A stretch of 64,000 nucleotides of DNA from Poriferisodalis sp965203655 (GTDB lineage Bacteria > Actinomycetota > Acidimicrobiia > Acidimicrobiales > Poriferisodalaceae): NCBI RefSeq assembly GCF_965203655.1, contig NZ_CBDBDD010000008.1:248001-312000 (forward strand), read 5' to 3'. Below, one piece after another: positions 35,003 through 43,989 of this stretch. A program made the translations under genes and the position numbers. Numbering within the stretch: the first letter of the stretch is position 1; each line of letters starts with the position of its first letter. The notes under the pieces are model-generated. The model ran no database searches, had not been told where the DNA came from, and was given only the letters and a program-made list of their open reading frames with translations.

Positions 35003-36207
35003 GCGAATCGGAGACCGGGGCCGGCGAGTCGGCCCGACCGCTGCCGCTCGACGGCGTGGTCGTGCTGGACCTCGGCCAGATCTACCAGGGGCCATACGCC
35101 GGCCTGCTGCTGGCCTATTCGGGTGCCAGGGTCATCAAGGTGGAGCATCCCCGGGGCGAGGCCCTGCGAGGCCACAGTCACCAGCTGCCCTTCGCCATGC
35201 TCAATTCGTCGAAAGAGATCGTGTCGTTGGATCTCAAGTCGCCCCGTGGCCGCGAGCTGTTCATCCAGCTCGCCGGCGGCGCCGATGCGGTGCTGTGCAA
35301 CTTCGCACCCGGCGTTCCCGAGCGGCTCGGGATCGACGCCGAGACGCTCTGGCAGACGAATCCCAAGCTGGTGTTCGCCCAGGCCAGCGGCTACGGCCTC
35401 GACGGCCCGGACGCCCAGCGGACTGCCATGGACGTCACCGTGCAGGCGCACATGGGCGTGATGAGCATCAACGGCTTCGCTGACCGACCGCCGGTGAAGT
35501 CCGGCGCGACGTTCATCGACTTCCTCGGCGGCACCCACCTGTACGGCGCTGTCGTGACTGCGCTATTCGAAGCGCAGCGCACCGGTCGCGGTCGCCTGGT
35601 GTCGACGTCGATGGCCGAGGCTGCGTACTACACGCTTACCACCTCATTGCAGGCGTGGCAGATGCACGGCGTCACTGGGCGCATGGGCAACCGCAACGCC
35701 GCCATGAGCGTCTCGCCGTCGAACGTGTATCCGTGCAGCGACGGGCACATCGCGCTGATCGCTGCGATGAACTCGCACTGGCGGTCGGTGCTGGAGGTGA
35801 TCGGCCGGGCCGACCTGCTGGGCGACGAGCGCCTGCGCAGCAACGCCGGTCGCTGCGAGCACATGGACGAGGTGGACGAGCTGGTGACGGCCTGGACGTC
35901 AGTGCACACCCGGGCCGAGGCTGCCGCTGCATTCGGCGCGGCGGGCGTGCCGGTGGCGGAAGTCCGCGAGGTCACCGACGTCGTGCACGACGATCACATG
36001 ATCGAGCGCGGGTTCCTGCAATGGACCGAGCTGGACGGCCTGGGCGAGATCCCGCTGGCGCACAGCCCGTTGCGCTGGCACGGCTCGGACATGCGCGAGC
36101 TCGAGCCGTACCGGCCCGTCGGCGCCGACAACGAGACGATCTACCGCGAATTCTGCGGGCTCGAAGCCGACGACCTGGCGGCCTTGGCAGCCGAGCGCAT
36201 TATCTGA
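34999..36207 (+). CDS. CaiB/BaiF family (class III) CoA-transferase
   Basis: A 402-residue class III CoA-transferase. The N-terminal VVLDLGQIYQGPYAGLLLAY and VIKVEHPRGEALRG are standard. The usual catalytic Asp in the VSMxDA motif is replaced by Glu here (RLVSTSMAEAAYYTL); Glu also occurs in related racemases, so it might use a modified mechanism. It overlaps the acyl-CoA dehydrogenase by GTGA. Likely role: loading a carboxylic acid with CoA for the adjacent dehydrogenase. Confidence 0.9.
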   Translation: MSESETGAGESARPLPLDGVVVLDLGQIYQGPYAGLLLAYSGARVIKVEHPRGEALRGHSHQLPFAMLNSSKEIVSLDLKSPRGRELFIQLAGGADAVLCNFAPGVPERLGIDAETLWQTNPKLVFAQASGYGLDGPDAQRTAMDVTVQAHMGVMSINGFADRPPVKSGATFIDFLGGTHLYGAVVTALFEAQRTGRGRLVSTSMAEAAYYTLTTSLQAWQMHGVTGRMGNRNAAMSVSPSNVYPCSDGHIALIAAMNSHWRSVLEVIGRADLLGDERLRSNAGRCEHMDEVDELVTAWTSVHTRAEAAAAFGAAGVPVAEVREVTDVVHDDHMIERGFLQWTELDGLGEIPLAHSPLRWHGSDMRELEPYRPVGADNETIYREFCGLEADDLAALAAERII

Positions 36208-36302
36208 CCCGCCAAAGTTCGGCCGTTCGGGCCACGGCTTCGCCCTGTGCTCGACGCTCTCGCTCGCAGGCCGCTTCGGCCCGGGGCACGGCCTCTCTGC
36301 GA

Positions 36303-36635
36303 TCAGGCAGGCGATAGCCGGCCGACGCGCTGTGCCTGGTCGCGCTGCGGCTGGGGAAGCTCACCGTGGTCGGCGAGATGCAGCATCAGCAGCTCGTCCC
36401 AGCGGCTGCGGTAGTTGGAGGTGAACTCGCAGCGGAACTGCGTGGCGTTGGCGTGCAGTTCCATTTCACGTCGCAGTGCGGATTGCATGCCGAAGAGTTC
36501 GCGCGCACCCGCATAACCCACCGACAGCACCGTGCCCTCTGCGTCGGCGACTTGGTACACGCCGAGCTGGCCCGGCAGTGCATCGACCGCCGCGTCGTCG
36601 AGGCGCTGCCATGGCTTGTCGAGCCGGATTCCCAT
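36303..36635 (-). CDS. Small protein with possible GIY-YIG-like fold
   Basis: A 110-residue protein. QLGVYQVADAEGTVLSVGYAG recalls the GVY...YVG beta hairpin that opens GIY-YIG domains, followed by FGMQSALRREMEL and YRSRWDELLMLHLADHG with a Glu where a metal ligand could be. It is too divergent and short to assign nuclease activity. It lies about 65 bp downstream of the amidohydrolase gene on the same strand and is convergent with the CoA-transferase. Confidence 0.5.
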   Translation of the reverse strand: MGIRLDKPWQRLDDAAVDALPGQLGVYQVADAEGTVLSVGYAGARELFGMQSALRREMELHANATQFRCEFTSNYRSRWDELLMLHLADHGELPQPQRDQAQRVGRLSPA

Positions 36636-36700
36636 CTGGCGTTACCTCTCGGGTCGTGGTCGCGCGGGCAAGTCGATCGGCGCGTGGTGTGCCCTGGGGC

Positions 36701-37885
36701 CTATGCAGCCGCCACGACCGGCACGTCAGCCACTGCCGTGCCCATCAGGTCTTCGAAGTTCAGCCGGAAGAACCGCTCCTGCACGTCGGCGGGCAGGTGC
36801 TCGACCTCGCGGTCGAAGCGCCGCAGCGGATTCCGACCGCCCTCGACGTGTGGATAGTCGGAGCTGAACATGCAGATCTCAGGGGCTGTGTTCTCGATGA
36901 TCCAGCCGGTCGGCTCGGTGGGGTAGGGCGTGACCCGCACCTGGCGGTGCACGTATTCCGAGGGGCGCAGGCTGAGCTCGCCGAGCCGCTGCTCGTGCCG
37001 CTCGAACGCGTCGAACGCAGCTTCGAGCTGGCGCATGAAGCCCGGCACCCACACAGCGCCCAGCTCGATCACGCCGATCTTCAGCTCCGGAAAGCGCTCG
37101 AGCACGCCGTCGAAGATCAGCATCGACAGCGCCTGCAGCGGTGCAGCCGAGATCGCCATGTACGACACGGAGCGGAAGTTCTCGCCGCCGCCGTGGAAGT
37201 CGGGCTCGGGTGGCAGGCCGTTGTTGCGGTGCTGCGGCGGCATCACCAGGTCGGGCGTGGCCACATGCATCACCACCGGGATGCCCGCTTCCTGCGCGGC
37301 GGCCCAGACGGGATCGAAGCCGACGTGGCTCTGGGCGTGGTCCTTCGGCATGCGGTTGGGAATGAGCAGTGCCGCTGCGCCGTCTTCGATGGCCTGGCGG
37401 GCGTGCGGCGCGGCGCGTTCGATGTCCTGCAGCGGCACCGAGCACACCGGCAGCAAGCGGGGATCGCCTGAGCAGAACGCGATCTGTGCCCGGTTCGCCG
37501 CCGTGGCTGCGGCATAGGTGAGGGCGGGCGCGGCCGTGTGTTCCATCTCCTCGATGAGCGTGTTGGGCATCGAGGGGAACACGAGCTGGCTGGCGAACCC
37601 CAGGTCATCGAGCGCCTGGGACCGATCGGCGGGATCCCACGCGCCGGGTGCGATGTAGTTCTTGCGCAGCATCACCTCGGCCGCAGCGCCGGCGCGGAAC
37701 TCCGGGTCGGCTTGACGTTCCCGGGCCTTCTCGATGTCGGCGAACACCTGGTCGTTGTCGCCGATGGAGAAGTGGTCGAGCGCATACCGCGCCACCTCAG
37801 CGGTAGCGAACGGCTCCAGCCATTCCGGCGGCTCCATGGTGTGCGCATCCGCGTCGTGAATGATCCTGTTTTCGACATAGGCCAT
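36701..37885 (-). CDS. Amidohydrolase family protein (ACMSD-like)
   Basis: A 394-residue metal-dependent TIM-barrel protein. NRIIHDADAHTMEPPEWL carries the N-terminal metal-binding D.H motif, PVVMHVATPDLV the central His, and CMFSSDYPHVEGG the late Asp near the metal. This subgroup (ACMSD/isoorotate decarboxylase-like) includes decarboxylases and hydrolases of aromatic or cyclic substrates. Substrate unknown. It lies next to the CoA-ester catabolic run but on the opposite strand. Confidence 0.87.
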   Translation of the reverse strand: MAYVENRIIHDADAHTMEPPEWLEPFATAEVARYALDHFSIGDNDQVFADIEKARERQADPEFRAGAAAEVMLRKNYIAPGAWDPADRSQALDDLGFASQLVFPSMPNTLIEEMEHTAAPALTYAAATAANRAQIAFCSGDPRLLPVCSVPLQDIERAAPHARQAIEDGAAALLIPNRMPKDHAQSHVGFDPVWAAAQEAGIPVVMHVATPDLVMPPQHRNNGLPPEPDFHGGGENFRSVSYMAISAAPLQALSMLIFDGVLERFPELKIGVIELGAVWVPGFMRQLEAAFDAFERHEQRLGELSLRPSEYVHRQVRVTPYPTEPTGWIIENTAPEICMFSSDYPHVEGGRNPLRRFDREVEHLPADVQERFFRLNFEDLMGTAVADVPVVAAA

Positions 37886-38010
37886 GCCGATGCCTCCCTG
37901 CGTTCCCGGCGCCGTACCCGACGATACTGGCGACTCCTGGCAACGTTCCGAGCTCGGATCGTTCCCGACCAGGCGATCGCAGGCGGCCTGACTCAGCTTG
38001 GGTTCGTCGC

Positions 38011-39213
38011 TCAGGTTGACGTCGGCAGCAGGAACGCTGACATCAGATCAACCCGAGCGCGGACGCCTTCGGTTGAGATCTCAATGAGTCCTGCATCTTC
38101 GAGCCGGTTGAGGTCGCGAGCCAGCGTTCGCGACCCAGTGCGCGCGTACATCTGCGCCAGTTGCGGTGTCAAGCCGGCGATATCCGACCGTGGAACTCTC
38201 GCCGCAGGCTCCAATGCCATCACCAGTGTGCGTTGGCGCTCCGACGCTGGACTCGTCGGGAACTGGGCCATTGTCTCTGCGACATAGCTCTGCCAAGCAA
38301 GACCCAAGTGTTGCGCTCTCACAGCCGCCGAGTGCTCGACGAGTCCGTCCACGAGCCCTTCGATGCCGTATTCAAGAAATCCTAGGACGTCGCGTTCACG
38401 GCTGGCCGCGGCGAGCCGTGCGTAGTACCGGTCACGCGTGAGGTTGAAGTGATTAGCCATCAGATTCGCCGCTGCCAGCGGGACCATGCCCGATCTGGCG
38501 AGGATCAGGTATTCGAGCAACCGCGCGGTACGGCCGTTGCCATCGGCGAACGGGTGGATCCATGCGATGTAGAGGTGCGCGAGCAGGGCGCTCAGCACGG
38601 TGCGGGCGAAAGCGTCGCGGTGCTCGGCGCTCTCGCTGCTCGTGGAGCGGAAGTCGTCGCCGTCGAGCCAGTCAGCCAGCCGCTCGAGCAGGTGCCAGCA
38701 GTCACGCGCGGGAGGGCCGACGTAGGAGCCGACGACGACCGAATGCGTTCTGATGGCACCTGGTTCCAGAGAGGCGTCGGGGTCGACCCCGTCAAGCACC
38801 CATCGGTTCATGTCGCAGATCAGTTCGGCGCTCAGGCTGAGGTCGCCATCTTCCATCACCATGTCGTCGAGTCGTTCGAACGCCTCGAGGACGTTGCGGA
38901 CCTCGCGTTCCTGGTAGGCGCGGGATTGGGGCGCGGTGAACTCCCCGGCGTAAATGCTCTGTACTTGCTCGACGGTCAGCGTGTTGCCTTCGATGGCCAC
39001 CGTGGCCTGGGCACCTCGGATGAGTGCATGTTGGTGGAGCGCTTCAGCAACTGCCGGGGCGAGGGGTGTTCCTGAGAGCTCGGCGCACCTTGCGTATGCC
39101 TCGCCGACTTGCATCCACGAGCGTGCCCCGAGGCGGTTCGCGAAGCTCGCATCGAAGTCGATCCACGGATGTGTGCCGGCGTATTCGCGAGCTTCGTCGC
39201 GGCGGTTCACCAC
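38011..39213 (-). CDS. Fic family protein with inhibitory motif and winged helix
   Basis: A 400-residue Fic protein. The active motif is complete: WIHPFADGNGRTARLLEYL. The N-terminal TVAIEGNTLTVEQ fits the inhibitory [S/T]xxxE[G/N] helix of class II Fic proteins, which autoinhibit AMP transfer. The C-terminal part (RTLARDLNRLEDAGLIEIS) resembles a winged-helix DNA-binding domain. Such proteins AMPylate unknown targets and may act as regulators. GTG 39213 is immediately followed by another GTG, so the start may be either. Upstream lies an inverted-repeat cluster (39274-39317). Confidence 0.88.
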   Translation of the reverse strand: MVNRRDEAREYAGTHPWIDFDASFANRLGARSWMQVGEAYARCAELSGTPLAPAVAEALHQHALIRGAQATVAIEGNTLTVEQVQSIYAGEFTAPQSRAYQEREVRNVLEAFERLDDMVMEDGDLSLSAELICDMNRWVLDGVDPDASLEPGAIRTHSVVVGSYVGPPARDCWHLLERLADWLDGDDFRSTSSESAEHRDAFARTVLSALLAHLYIAWIHPFADGNGRTARLLEYLILARSGMVPLAAANLMANHFNLTRDRYYARLAAASRERDVLGFLEYGIEGLVDGLVEHSAAVRAQHLGLAWQSYVAETMAQFPTSPASERQRTLVMALEPAARVPRSDIAGLTPQLAQMYARTGSRTLARDLNRLEDAGLIEISTEGVRARVDLMSAFLLPTST

Positions 39214-39273
39214 ATTTCCGCCTGATATCGGGTGTGCATCAGTGCAGTGTAATCAGGCACAATCAACTATCTG

Positions 39274-39317
39274 CACCTAGTTTTGTCCTAGTGACTGTCC
39301 TCGCCAGTGTCACCTAG
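39274..39317. promoter_or_regulatory. Cluster of CACCTAG/CTAGGTG half-sites upstream of the Fic gene
   Basis: Three related half-sites: CACCTAG (39274-39280), CTAGTGAC (39288-39295) and GTCACCTAG (39309-39317). The second and third form an imperfect inverted repeat, the first and second another. The site lies between the end of dapD and the Fic start. It may be an operator, possibly for the Fic protein's winged helix, or a dapD terminator stem; there is no T run. Confidence 0.35.
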
Positions 39318-39352
39318 CTTGACCGGTGGGGCGCAGGCGGCACGAAGCGGCG

Positions 39353-40282
39353 TCAGTTCTTGTGGAGTTCGGGGTTGATGCCTTCCCAGCGGCTCGGGTC
39401 GGCGACTCGCATCTCGATGGCGCCGGTGACGCTGTTGCGGATGAGCAGCATCCCTGAGTGCCCAGAGATGTCGCGGCCTTTCACCACCGAGCCGTCGGGC
39501 AGCGTGATCCGGCTGCCGGCAGTCACGTACAGCCCGGCTTCCACCGTGCAGTTGTCGCCCAGCGCGATGCCGATGCCCGAGTTGGCGCCCAGCAGGCAGT
39601 GTTCGCCGATCGACACCCGCTCCCTGCCGCCGCCCGACAGCATCCCCATGGTGGAAGCGCTGCCGCCAAGGTCGGAATGCGCCCCGATGACGACGCCGGC
39701 AGAGATGCGCCCTTCGACCATGGCAGGGCCGAGCGTGCCGGCGTTGAAGTTGACGAAGCCTTCGTGCATGACCGTGGTGCCGTCTGCCAGGTGGGCGCCG
39801 AGTCGCACCCGGTCGGCATCGCCGATGCGGACGCCCTGGGGGATCACGTAGTCGACCATGCGCGGGATCTTGTCGACCGCTGTCACGCTCACGGGGTGGC
39901 CCAGCGAGGCAGCCGCCGTGCGCAGATCGTCGACCCGTTCGGGCAGCACCGGGCCCGCGCTGGTCCACGCGCAGTTGGTCATCAGGCCGAACATGCCGTC
40001 GAGGTTGGCGTCGTGGGGCTGGATCTCCCGGCGGCTCAGCAGGTGGAGCCGCAGGTACGCATCGGCCAGGTCTGCCGGCGGAGCATCCAGATCGTCGATC
40101 GTGACCGTGACCGTCTCGCCCGCATTGACACCGAGCTCGACAGCCAGGCACGACCGGGCCGGCGGCGAGTCCTCCGTCGCCCCTTCCGGAAACCAAGCGT
40201 CCAACCGCGTTCCCGTAGCGGCGTCGACATAGCTGTGCCCGACTGCGCTGATGCTGCCCGAGTTGCTCCCCGTTGAATTCAC
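39353..40282 (-). CDS. dapD: 2,3,4,5-tetrahydropyridine-2,6-dicarboxylate N-succinyltransferase
   Basis: A 309-residue protein of the actinobacterial DapD type. The left-handed beta-helix hexapeptides are seen from VRIGDADRVRLGAHLADGT through VVIGAHSDLGGSASTMG to GDNCTVEAGLYVTAGSRITL. FVNFNAGTLGPAMVEGRI and SGGGRERVSIGEHCLLGAN are diagnostic. It succinylates tetrahydrodipicolinate in lysine/diaminopimelate synthesis for peptidoglycan. GTG 40282 (VNSTGSNSGS) is chosen; the open frame upstream runs into the HicA promoter area. Confidence 0.93.
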   Translation of the reverse strand: MNSTGSNSGSISAVGHSYVDAATGTRLDAWFPEGATEDSPPARSCLAVELGVNAGETVTVTIDDLDAPPADLADAYLRLHLLSRREIQPHDANLDGMFGLMTNCAWTSAGPVLPERVDDLRTAAASLGHPVSVTAVDKIPRMVDYVIPQGVRIGDADRVRLGAHLADGTTVMHEGFVNFNAGTLGPAMVEGRISAGVVIGAHSDLGGSASTMGMLSGGGRERVSIGEHCLLGANSGIGIALGDNCTVEAGLYVTAGSRITLPDGSVVKGRDISGHSGMLLIRNSVTGAIEMRVADPSRWEGINPELHKN

Positions 40283-40365
40283 CTGCGCATCCTGCCACCA
40301 CAGCACCGCAACCCGTCGCTGAATTCGGCTTCGTGAGCGGTCCACACTTGGCCTACAGTCCACCG

Positions 40366-40608
40366 GTGACTACGAGTCGCAAGATGCGTCAGAGGATCTT
40401 GAGCGGACGATCCGATGCGAATATCCGATTTGACGACTTGCGCTCGTACCTGCTGCAGCTGGGATTTGCTGAGCGCACTCGAGGCAGCCACCATGTGTTC
40501 AGGAAAGAGGGGGTACCCGAGTTGATCATCCTTCAGCGGTCTGGTACCCAGGCGAAGCCGTACCAAGTCCGGCAGGTCCGCCAGACTGTTCTCAGGAACG
40601 AGCTGTGA
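40366..40608 (+). CDS. hicA: HicA-family mRNA interferase toxin
   Basis: An 80-residue protein. The HicA double-stranded RNA-binding-like fold has its catalytic His in ERTRGSHHVFRKEG, after the helix IRFDDLRSYLLQLGF, and ends KPYQVRQVRQTVLRN. It cleaves mRNA when free of HicB. GTG 40366 gives the compact size; the frame extends upstream without similarity. The hicB gene overlaps by 4 nt, toxin first, the usual HicAB order. Confidence 0.87.
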   Translation: MTTSRKMRQRILSGRSDANIRFDDLRSYLLQLGFAERTRGSHHVFRKEGVPELIILQRSGTQAKPYQVRQVRQTVLRNEL

Positions 40609-40829
40609 GCAACGGCATGCACAAGTACGAAGTCATCATCTACTGGAGCAACTCGGACGAGGCGTTCATCGCCGAAGTACCCGAGCTCCCAGGCTGTGTT
40701 GCGCACGGTGACACAAAGATGGATGCCTTGAACAATGCCGAGACGGCAATGAGCTTGTGGATCGACACTGCTCGCGAATTCGGAGATCCGGTGCCCGAGC
40801 CCAAGGGCGAACGGTTGATGCTCGCCTAG
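40605..40829 (+). CDS. hicB: HicB-family antitoxin (short form)
   Basis: A 74-residue protein with the partial RNase-H-like HicB fold: YEVIIYWSNSDEAFIAEVPE followed by LPGCVAHGDTKMDALNNAE and a helix AMSLWIDTAREFG. The DNA-binding C-terminal domain of longer HicB proteins is absent, so operon autoregulation would need another factor. GTG start overlaps the hicA stop. Only 3 bp separate it from the lipoprotein gene downstream. Confidence 0.85.
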   Translation: MSNGMHKYEVIIYWSNSDEAFIAEVPELPGCVAHGDTKMDALNNAETAMSLWIDTAREFGDPVPEPKGERLMLA

Positions 40830-40832
40830 GCA

Positions 40833-42776
40833 GTGAGGGCGGTTGCGGCGACGGCCGCGAAGCGCCTGATGGTGGCGCTCGGGGCCAGTGCTGCTTTATG
40901 GGCAACTGCCGCGTGCGGCGGTGCCGAGAGCGGTGTGGTTGCGGCTGAGGGCGACAGCGGTGCCGCGGAAATCGCCGGCACCGAAACTGAGCGGGACGCC
41001 GTCGAGCGGATCGAAGCGGTCGGAGCCGAAACCGCGTCGTCACAGGCCGCCGCAAAATTCGATGGAGCGGATGCTGCATCGAGCGCGAGCAACGAGGCTG
41101 TTGCTGGGGTGTTGTCGCCCGAGGAGATGTCCGGCGGGCCGATTCTGCAGTGGACCGAACTCGACCTCGCCGTCGACGGTCCCGGCATGCTGGTCTCGAT
41201 CGGCGACGGCCGAGTCGCGATCCGCGAAGAGATGCGCTCAGGGGCGTCGCAGCTCTTGATCACCTCAGATGGTTCCGACTGGTCGGCGGTGCAGTTGCCG
41301 GCCACGTTGTCGCCGCACACGTTCGACTTGACCGGCGCTCGCTGGGCGGTGGCCGGATGGTCGCACGACGATCCGAGCGACATCGACTTCAGCAGTCGGA
41401 TCTACATCTCCGACGATCAGGGCGGCAGCTGGACCGAAGTGAAGCTTCAGCTAGACCGGCCCGACCTGCCTGAGTACACCGTCGCCCGAACGTGGGTGGA
41501 TGCAGTGGCCACCTCCGGCGCACAGGTGGTTGCGCTCACCAGCACTCATCTCGACTTCGATGTCGAATCACTGCTCGCCGATCGAGGCCTCATTCCCGCA
41601 GCTGCGCAGGTACACGGAGTCTCGTTCGGCGGCGGTCAGGTCGATGTCTGGTTCCGCGAGGAGTCGTCGGAGGCTGACTCGCATGGCCAAGGCCCGCAAC
41701 GGCCCAGCGAGACGGCGCTGACGTTCACGGTCGACGAACTGGATTTGTCAGCGGAGCAGATCGCGATCATGGAGGACCCCGTCTCCGGCGAGTCCATCCG
41801 CGTCCACTCGGGTTCAGGCACCGAGCTCGCTGAGGTCCTGAGGCTTGACGGGTGGGGGGCCGGCGTGATCGGGAACGACGACGATTTCGTGTTGCTCACG
41901 CAGACCGACAGGAACGAGGCCCGCAGGCTCACATCGTCCGACGGCGAGAACTGGACTGCCCAGTTGCTCGATCCGTCCCTAGTGCCGGGCTGGCCCGGGC
42001 CGACGGGAATCGCGCCCGACGGCACCGTTTGGGTTGTCAGCTCTGACGGAGCCGAGAGCCACCTCACGAGGTGGGACGCGGACGGCGCAGCTCTCACGAC
42101 CACTTGGCTCGGGAGGCTCAACAGCGCGGGCGTGGTCAGCCTTGGCCCTGCTGGCCTCGCGATATTGGCACTTCCGTCGCCGCCAGAACCGCCGGCGGGT
42201 GCCGGTTCCGGCCCGCCGATCGGTCGGGTAGCCAAGGACGGCTACGAGTTGCGGTACGGAGAGCCCGACGGCGGACTCTCCTTGTGGGATGTCGCGGCTG
42301 ACGAGCCTGTGTACGAATTCGGCCCGGAGGTCTTCTCGAGCATTGAGCCTCCCGAGGGCGTGCGAGAGTTTGAGGAAGGCGATGTCTTCGAGCTGACTTT
42401 TGAGGATCCCGACACTGGCGATGACTTGGTGACATTCACGGCGGAAGATCTCGCAGCCGTCTTCGGCGTGCAGATGGGTTCGCCAGACTCGCCTTTCGCG
42501 GACATCTGGGTGGGATGGTCGGCCGACGGCGCCGACTGGGGGTGGCAGACGGTCCAAGAAGCGTTCGGCCTCGGCGATGTCGCTGCCGATGTCCGCCTCG
42601 CGGTCGGCGAGGATTTCGTGATCGCGTCGGTGTGGGCCTACACCACAGTGGAGTCGGGTAGCTCGGCGACGGGCGGCCCCGACGGGACGGACAGGCTGAC
42701 CGAAGGCAGCGTGACTTGGGCAATCGATTCGTCGGCCTCCGCCGGCCCGCGCTGGTTCATCGCACGGGTGCCCTGA
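40833..42776 (+). CDS. Large lipoprotein with beta-propeller/BNR-like repeats
   Basis: A 647-residue protein. The signal peptide ends in ATAAC (lipobox), followed by an Ala/Glu-rich disordered stretch to residue about 95. The rest contains Asp-box-like pieces: ITSDGSDWSAVQL, ISDDQGGSWTEVKL, TSSDGENWTAQLL and WSADGADWGWQ, suggesting a beta-propeller of the sialidase/BNR type. No catalytic residues can be named. It lies outside the membrane and might bind ligands. It starts 3 bp after hicB, possibly by chance read-through. I cannot assign a function. Confidence 0.7.
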   Translation: MRAVAATAAKRLMVALGASAALWATAACGGAESGVVAAEGDSGAAEIAGTETERDAVERIEAVGAETASSQAAAKFDGADAASSASNEAVAGVLSPEEMSGGPILQWTELDLAVDGPGMLVSIGDGRVAIREEMRSGASQLLITSDGSDWSAVQLPATLSPHTFDLTGARWAVAGWSHDDPSDIDFSSRIYISDDQGGSWTEVKLQLDRPDLPEYTVARTWVDAVATSGAQVVALTSTHLDFDVESLLADRGLIPAAAQVHGVSFGGGQVDVWFREESSEADSHGQGPQRPSETALTFTVDELDLSAEQIAIMEDPVSGESIRVHSGSGTELAEVLRLDGWGAGVIGNDDDFVLLTQTDRNEARRLTSSDGENWTAQLLDPSLVPGWPGPTGIAPDGTVWVVSSDGAESHLTRWDADGAALTTTWLGRLNSAGVVSLGPAGLAILALPSPPEPPAGAGSGPPIGRVAKDGYELRYGEPDGGLSLWDVAADEPVYEFGPEVFSSIEPPEGVREFEEGDVFELTFEDPDTGDDLVTFTAEDLAAVFGVQMGSPDSPFADIWVGWSADGADWGWQTVQEAFGLGDVAADVRLAVGEDFVIASVWAYTTVESGSSATGGPDGTDRLTEGSVTWAIDSSASAGPRWFIARVP

Positions 42777-42810
42777 GGCCGGACGGGGCCGGTTCGGATA
42801 GTTTCGGGGC

Positions 42811-43947
42811 ATGAAGACACCTGTGTGCGAGATGCTGGGCTGCGACGTTCCGATCGTCGCATTCACCCATTGCCGGGACGTGGTGGCGGCAGTGACCAAG
42901 GCGGGCGGCTTCGGCGTGCTCGGCGCAGCCGGTCACACGCCCGAACAGCTCGACATCGACATGGGCTGGATCCAGGACGAGGTGGGCGGCCGGCCATTCG
43001 GCGTCGACATCATCGTGCCCGCCAAGTACGAGGGCAAGTCTGAGGGCGAGCTGTCGGTCAAGGACCTCAAGGCGATGATCCCGCCGGCGCACCGCGAGTT
43101 TCTCGACGACATGATGGAGCGCTACGACGTCCCGCCGCTGCCGGCCGAGGACAAGCCCGGCGCCATCGCCGGCGACGCCGAGCCGCCCATGACCTACGCC
43201 CAGGCGGTGCCGCTCATGGACGTGGCGTTCTCGTACCCGATCCGGCTGGCGGTGAACGCACTCGGCCCGCCGCCGCCCGACATGATCGAGCGGGCCCATG
43301 ACAACGATGTGCTGGTGGGTGCGCTGGCCGGCAAGAAGGTGCACGCTGAGCGTCATGTGGCCGCAGGCGTAGACATCGTCATCGCCCAAGGCCATGAGGC
43401 CGGCGGCCATACCGGCGACATCGCCACGATGGTGCTGGTGCCCGAGGTGGTGGATGCCATTGCGCCCGTGCCCGTGCTGGCAGCAGGCGGCATCGGCAAC
43501 GGGCGTCAGGTAGCTGCCGCGCTGGCACTCGGCGCCCAGGGCGTGTGGTGCGGGTCGGTCTGGCTCACCACCCAGGAAGCCGAGACGCATCCCGTCGTGA
43601 AGGACAAGTTCCTGGCGGCAGGCTCGTCGGACACGCTGCGCTCACGCTCCCGCACCGGCAAGCCGGCCCGCCAGCTCCGCTCGGCCTGGACCGACGAGTG
43701 GGAGGGCGAGAACTCACCCGGCACGCTGCCGATGCCGCTGCAGCCGATGCTGATCGGCGCTGCCAGCCGTCGCATCGACCGGGCGGCGATGAACCCGTCC
43801 AACACTGGCGCGGTCGAGCTGGCCAACTACTTCGTCGGCCAGGTCGTCGGGCAGCTCAACGAGTCGATCTCGGCCACACGGGTGGTCGAGGAGATGATCA
43901 GCGAGTATCTCGACGTCATGGAGCGCTTCGAGCAGCTCAACGCCTGA
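42811..43947 (+). CDS. Nitronate monooxygenase / enoyl reductase-like FMN protein
   Basis: A 378-residue FMN TIM-barrel protein. FTHCRDVVAAVTKAGGFGVLG opens the fold, IAQGHEAGGHTGDIATMVL contains the catalytic His region, and PVLAAGGIGNGRQVAAALALG with AQGVWCGSVWL binds FMN phosphate. Members oxidise nitronates or act as FabK-like reductases. An insert near residue 75-130 (DLKAMIPPAHREFLDDMMERY and on) is longer than usual. An SDR gene follows 42 bp downstream. Confidence 0.88.
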   Translation: MKTPVCEMLGCDVPIVAFTHCRDVVAAVTKAGGFGVLGAAGHTPEQLDIDMGWIQDEVGGRPFGVDIIVPAKYEGKSEGELSVKDLKAMIPPAHREFLDDMMERYDVPPLPAEDKPGAIAGDAEPPMTYAQAVPLMDVAFSYPIRLAVNALGPPPPDMIERAHDNDVLVGALAGKKVHAERHVAAGVDIVIAQGHEAGGHTGDIATMVLVPEVVDAIAPVPVLAAGGIGNGRQVAAALALGAQGVWCGSVWLTTQEAETHPVVKDKFLAAGSSDTLRSRSRTGKPARQLRSAWTDEWEGENSPGTLPMPLQPMLIGAASRRIDRAAMNPSNTGAVELANYFVGQVVGQLNESISATRVVEEMISEYLDVMERFEQLNA

Positions 43948-43989
43948 GCGCTGGCGCAGCCCAGGCAATCTCGCAAGAGGGGGACAGAC

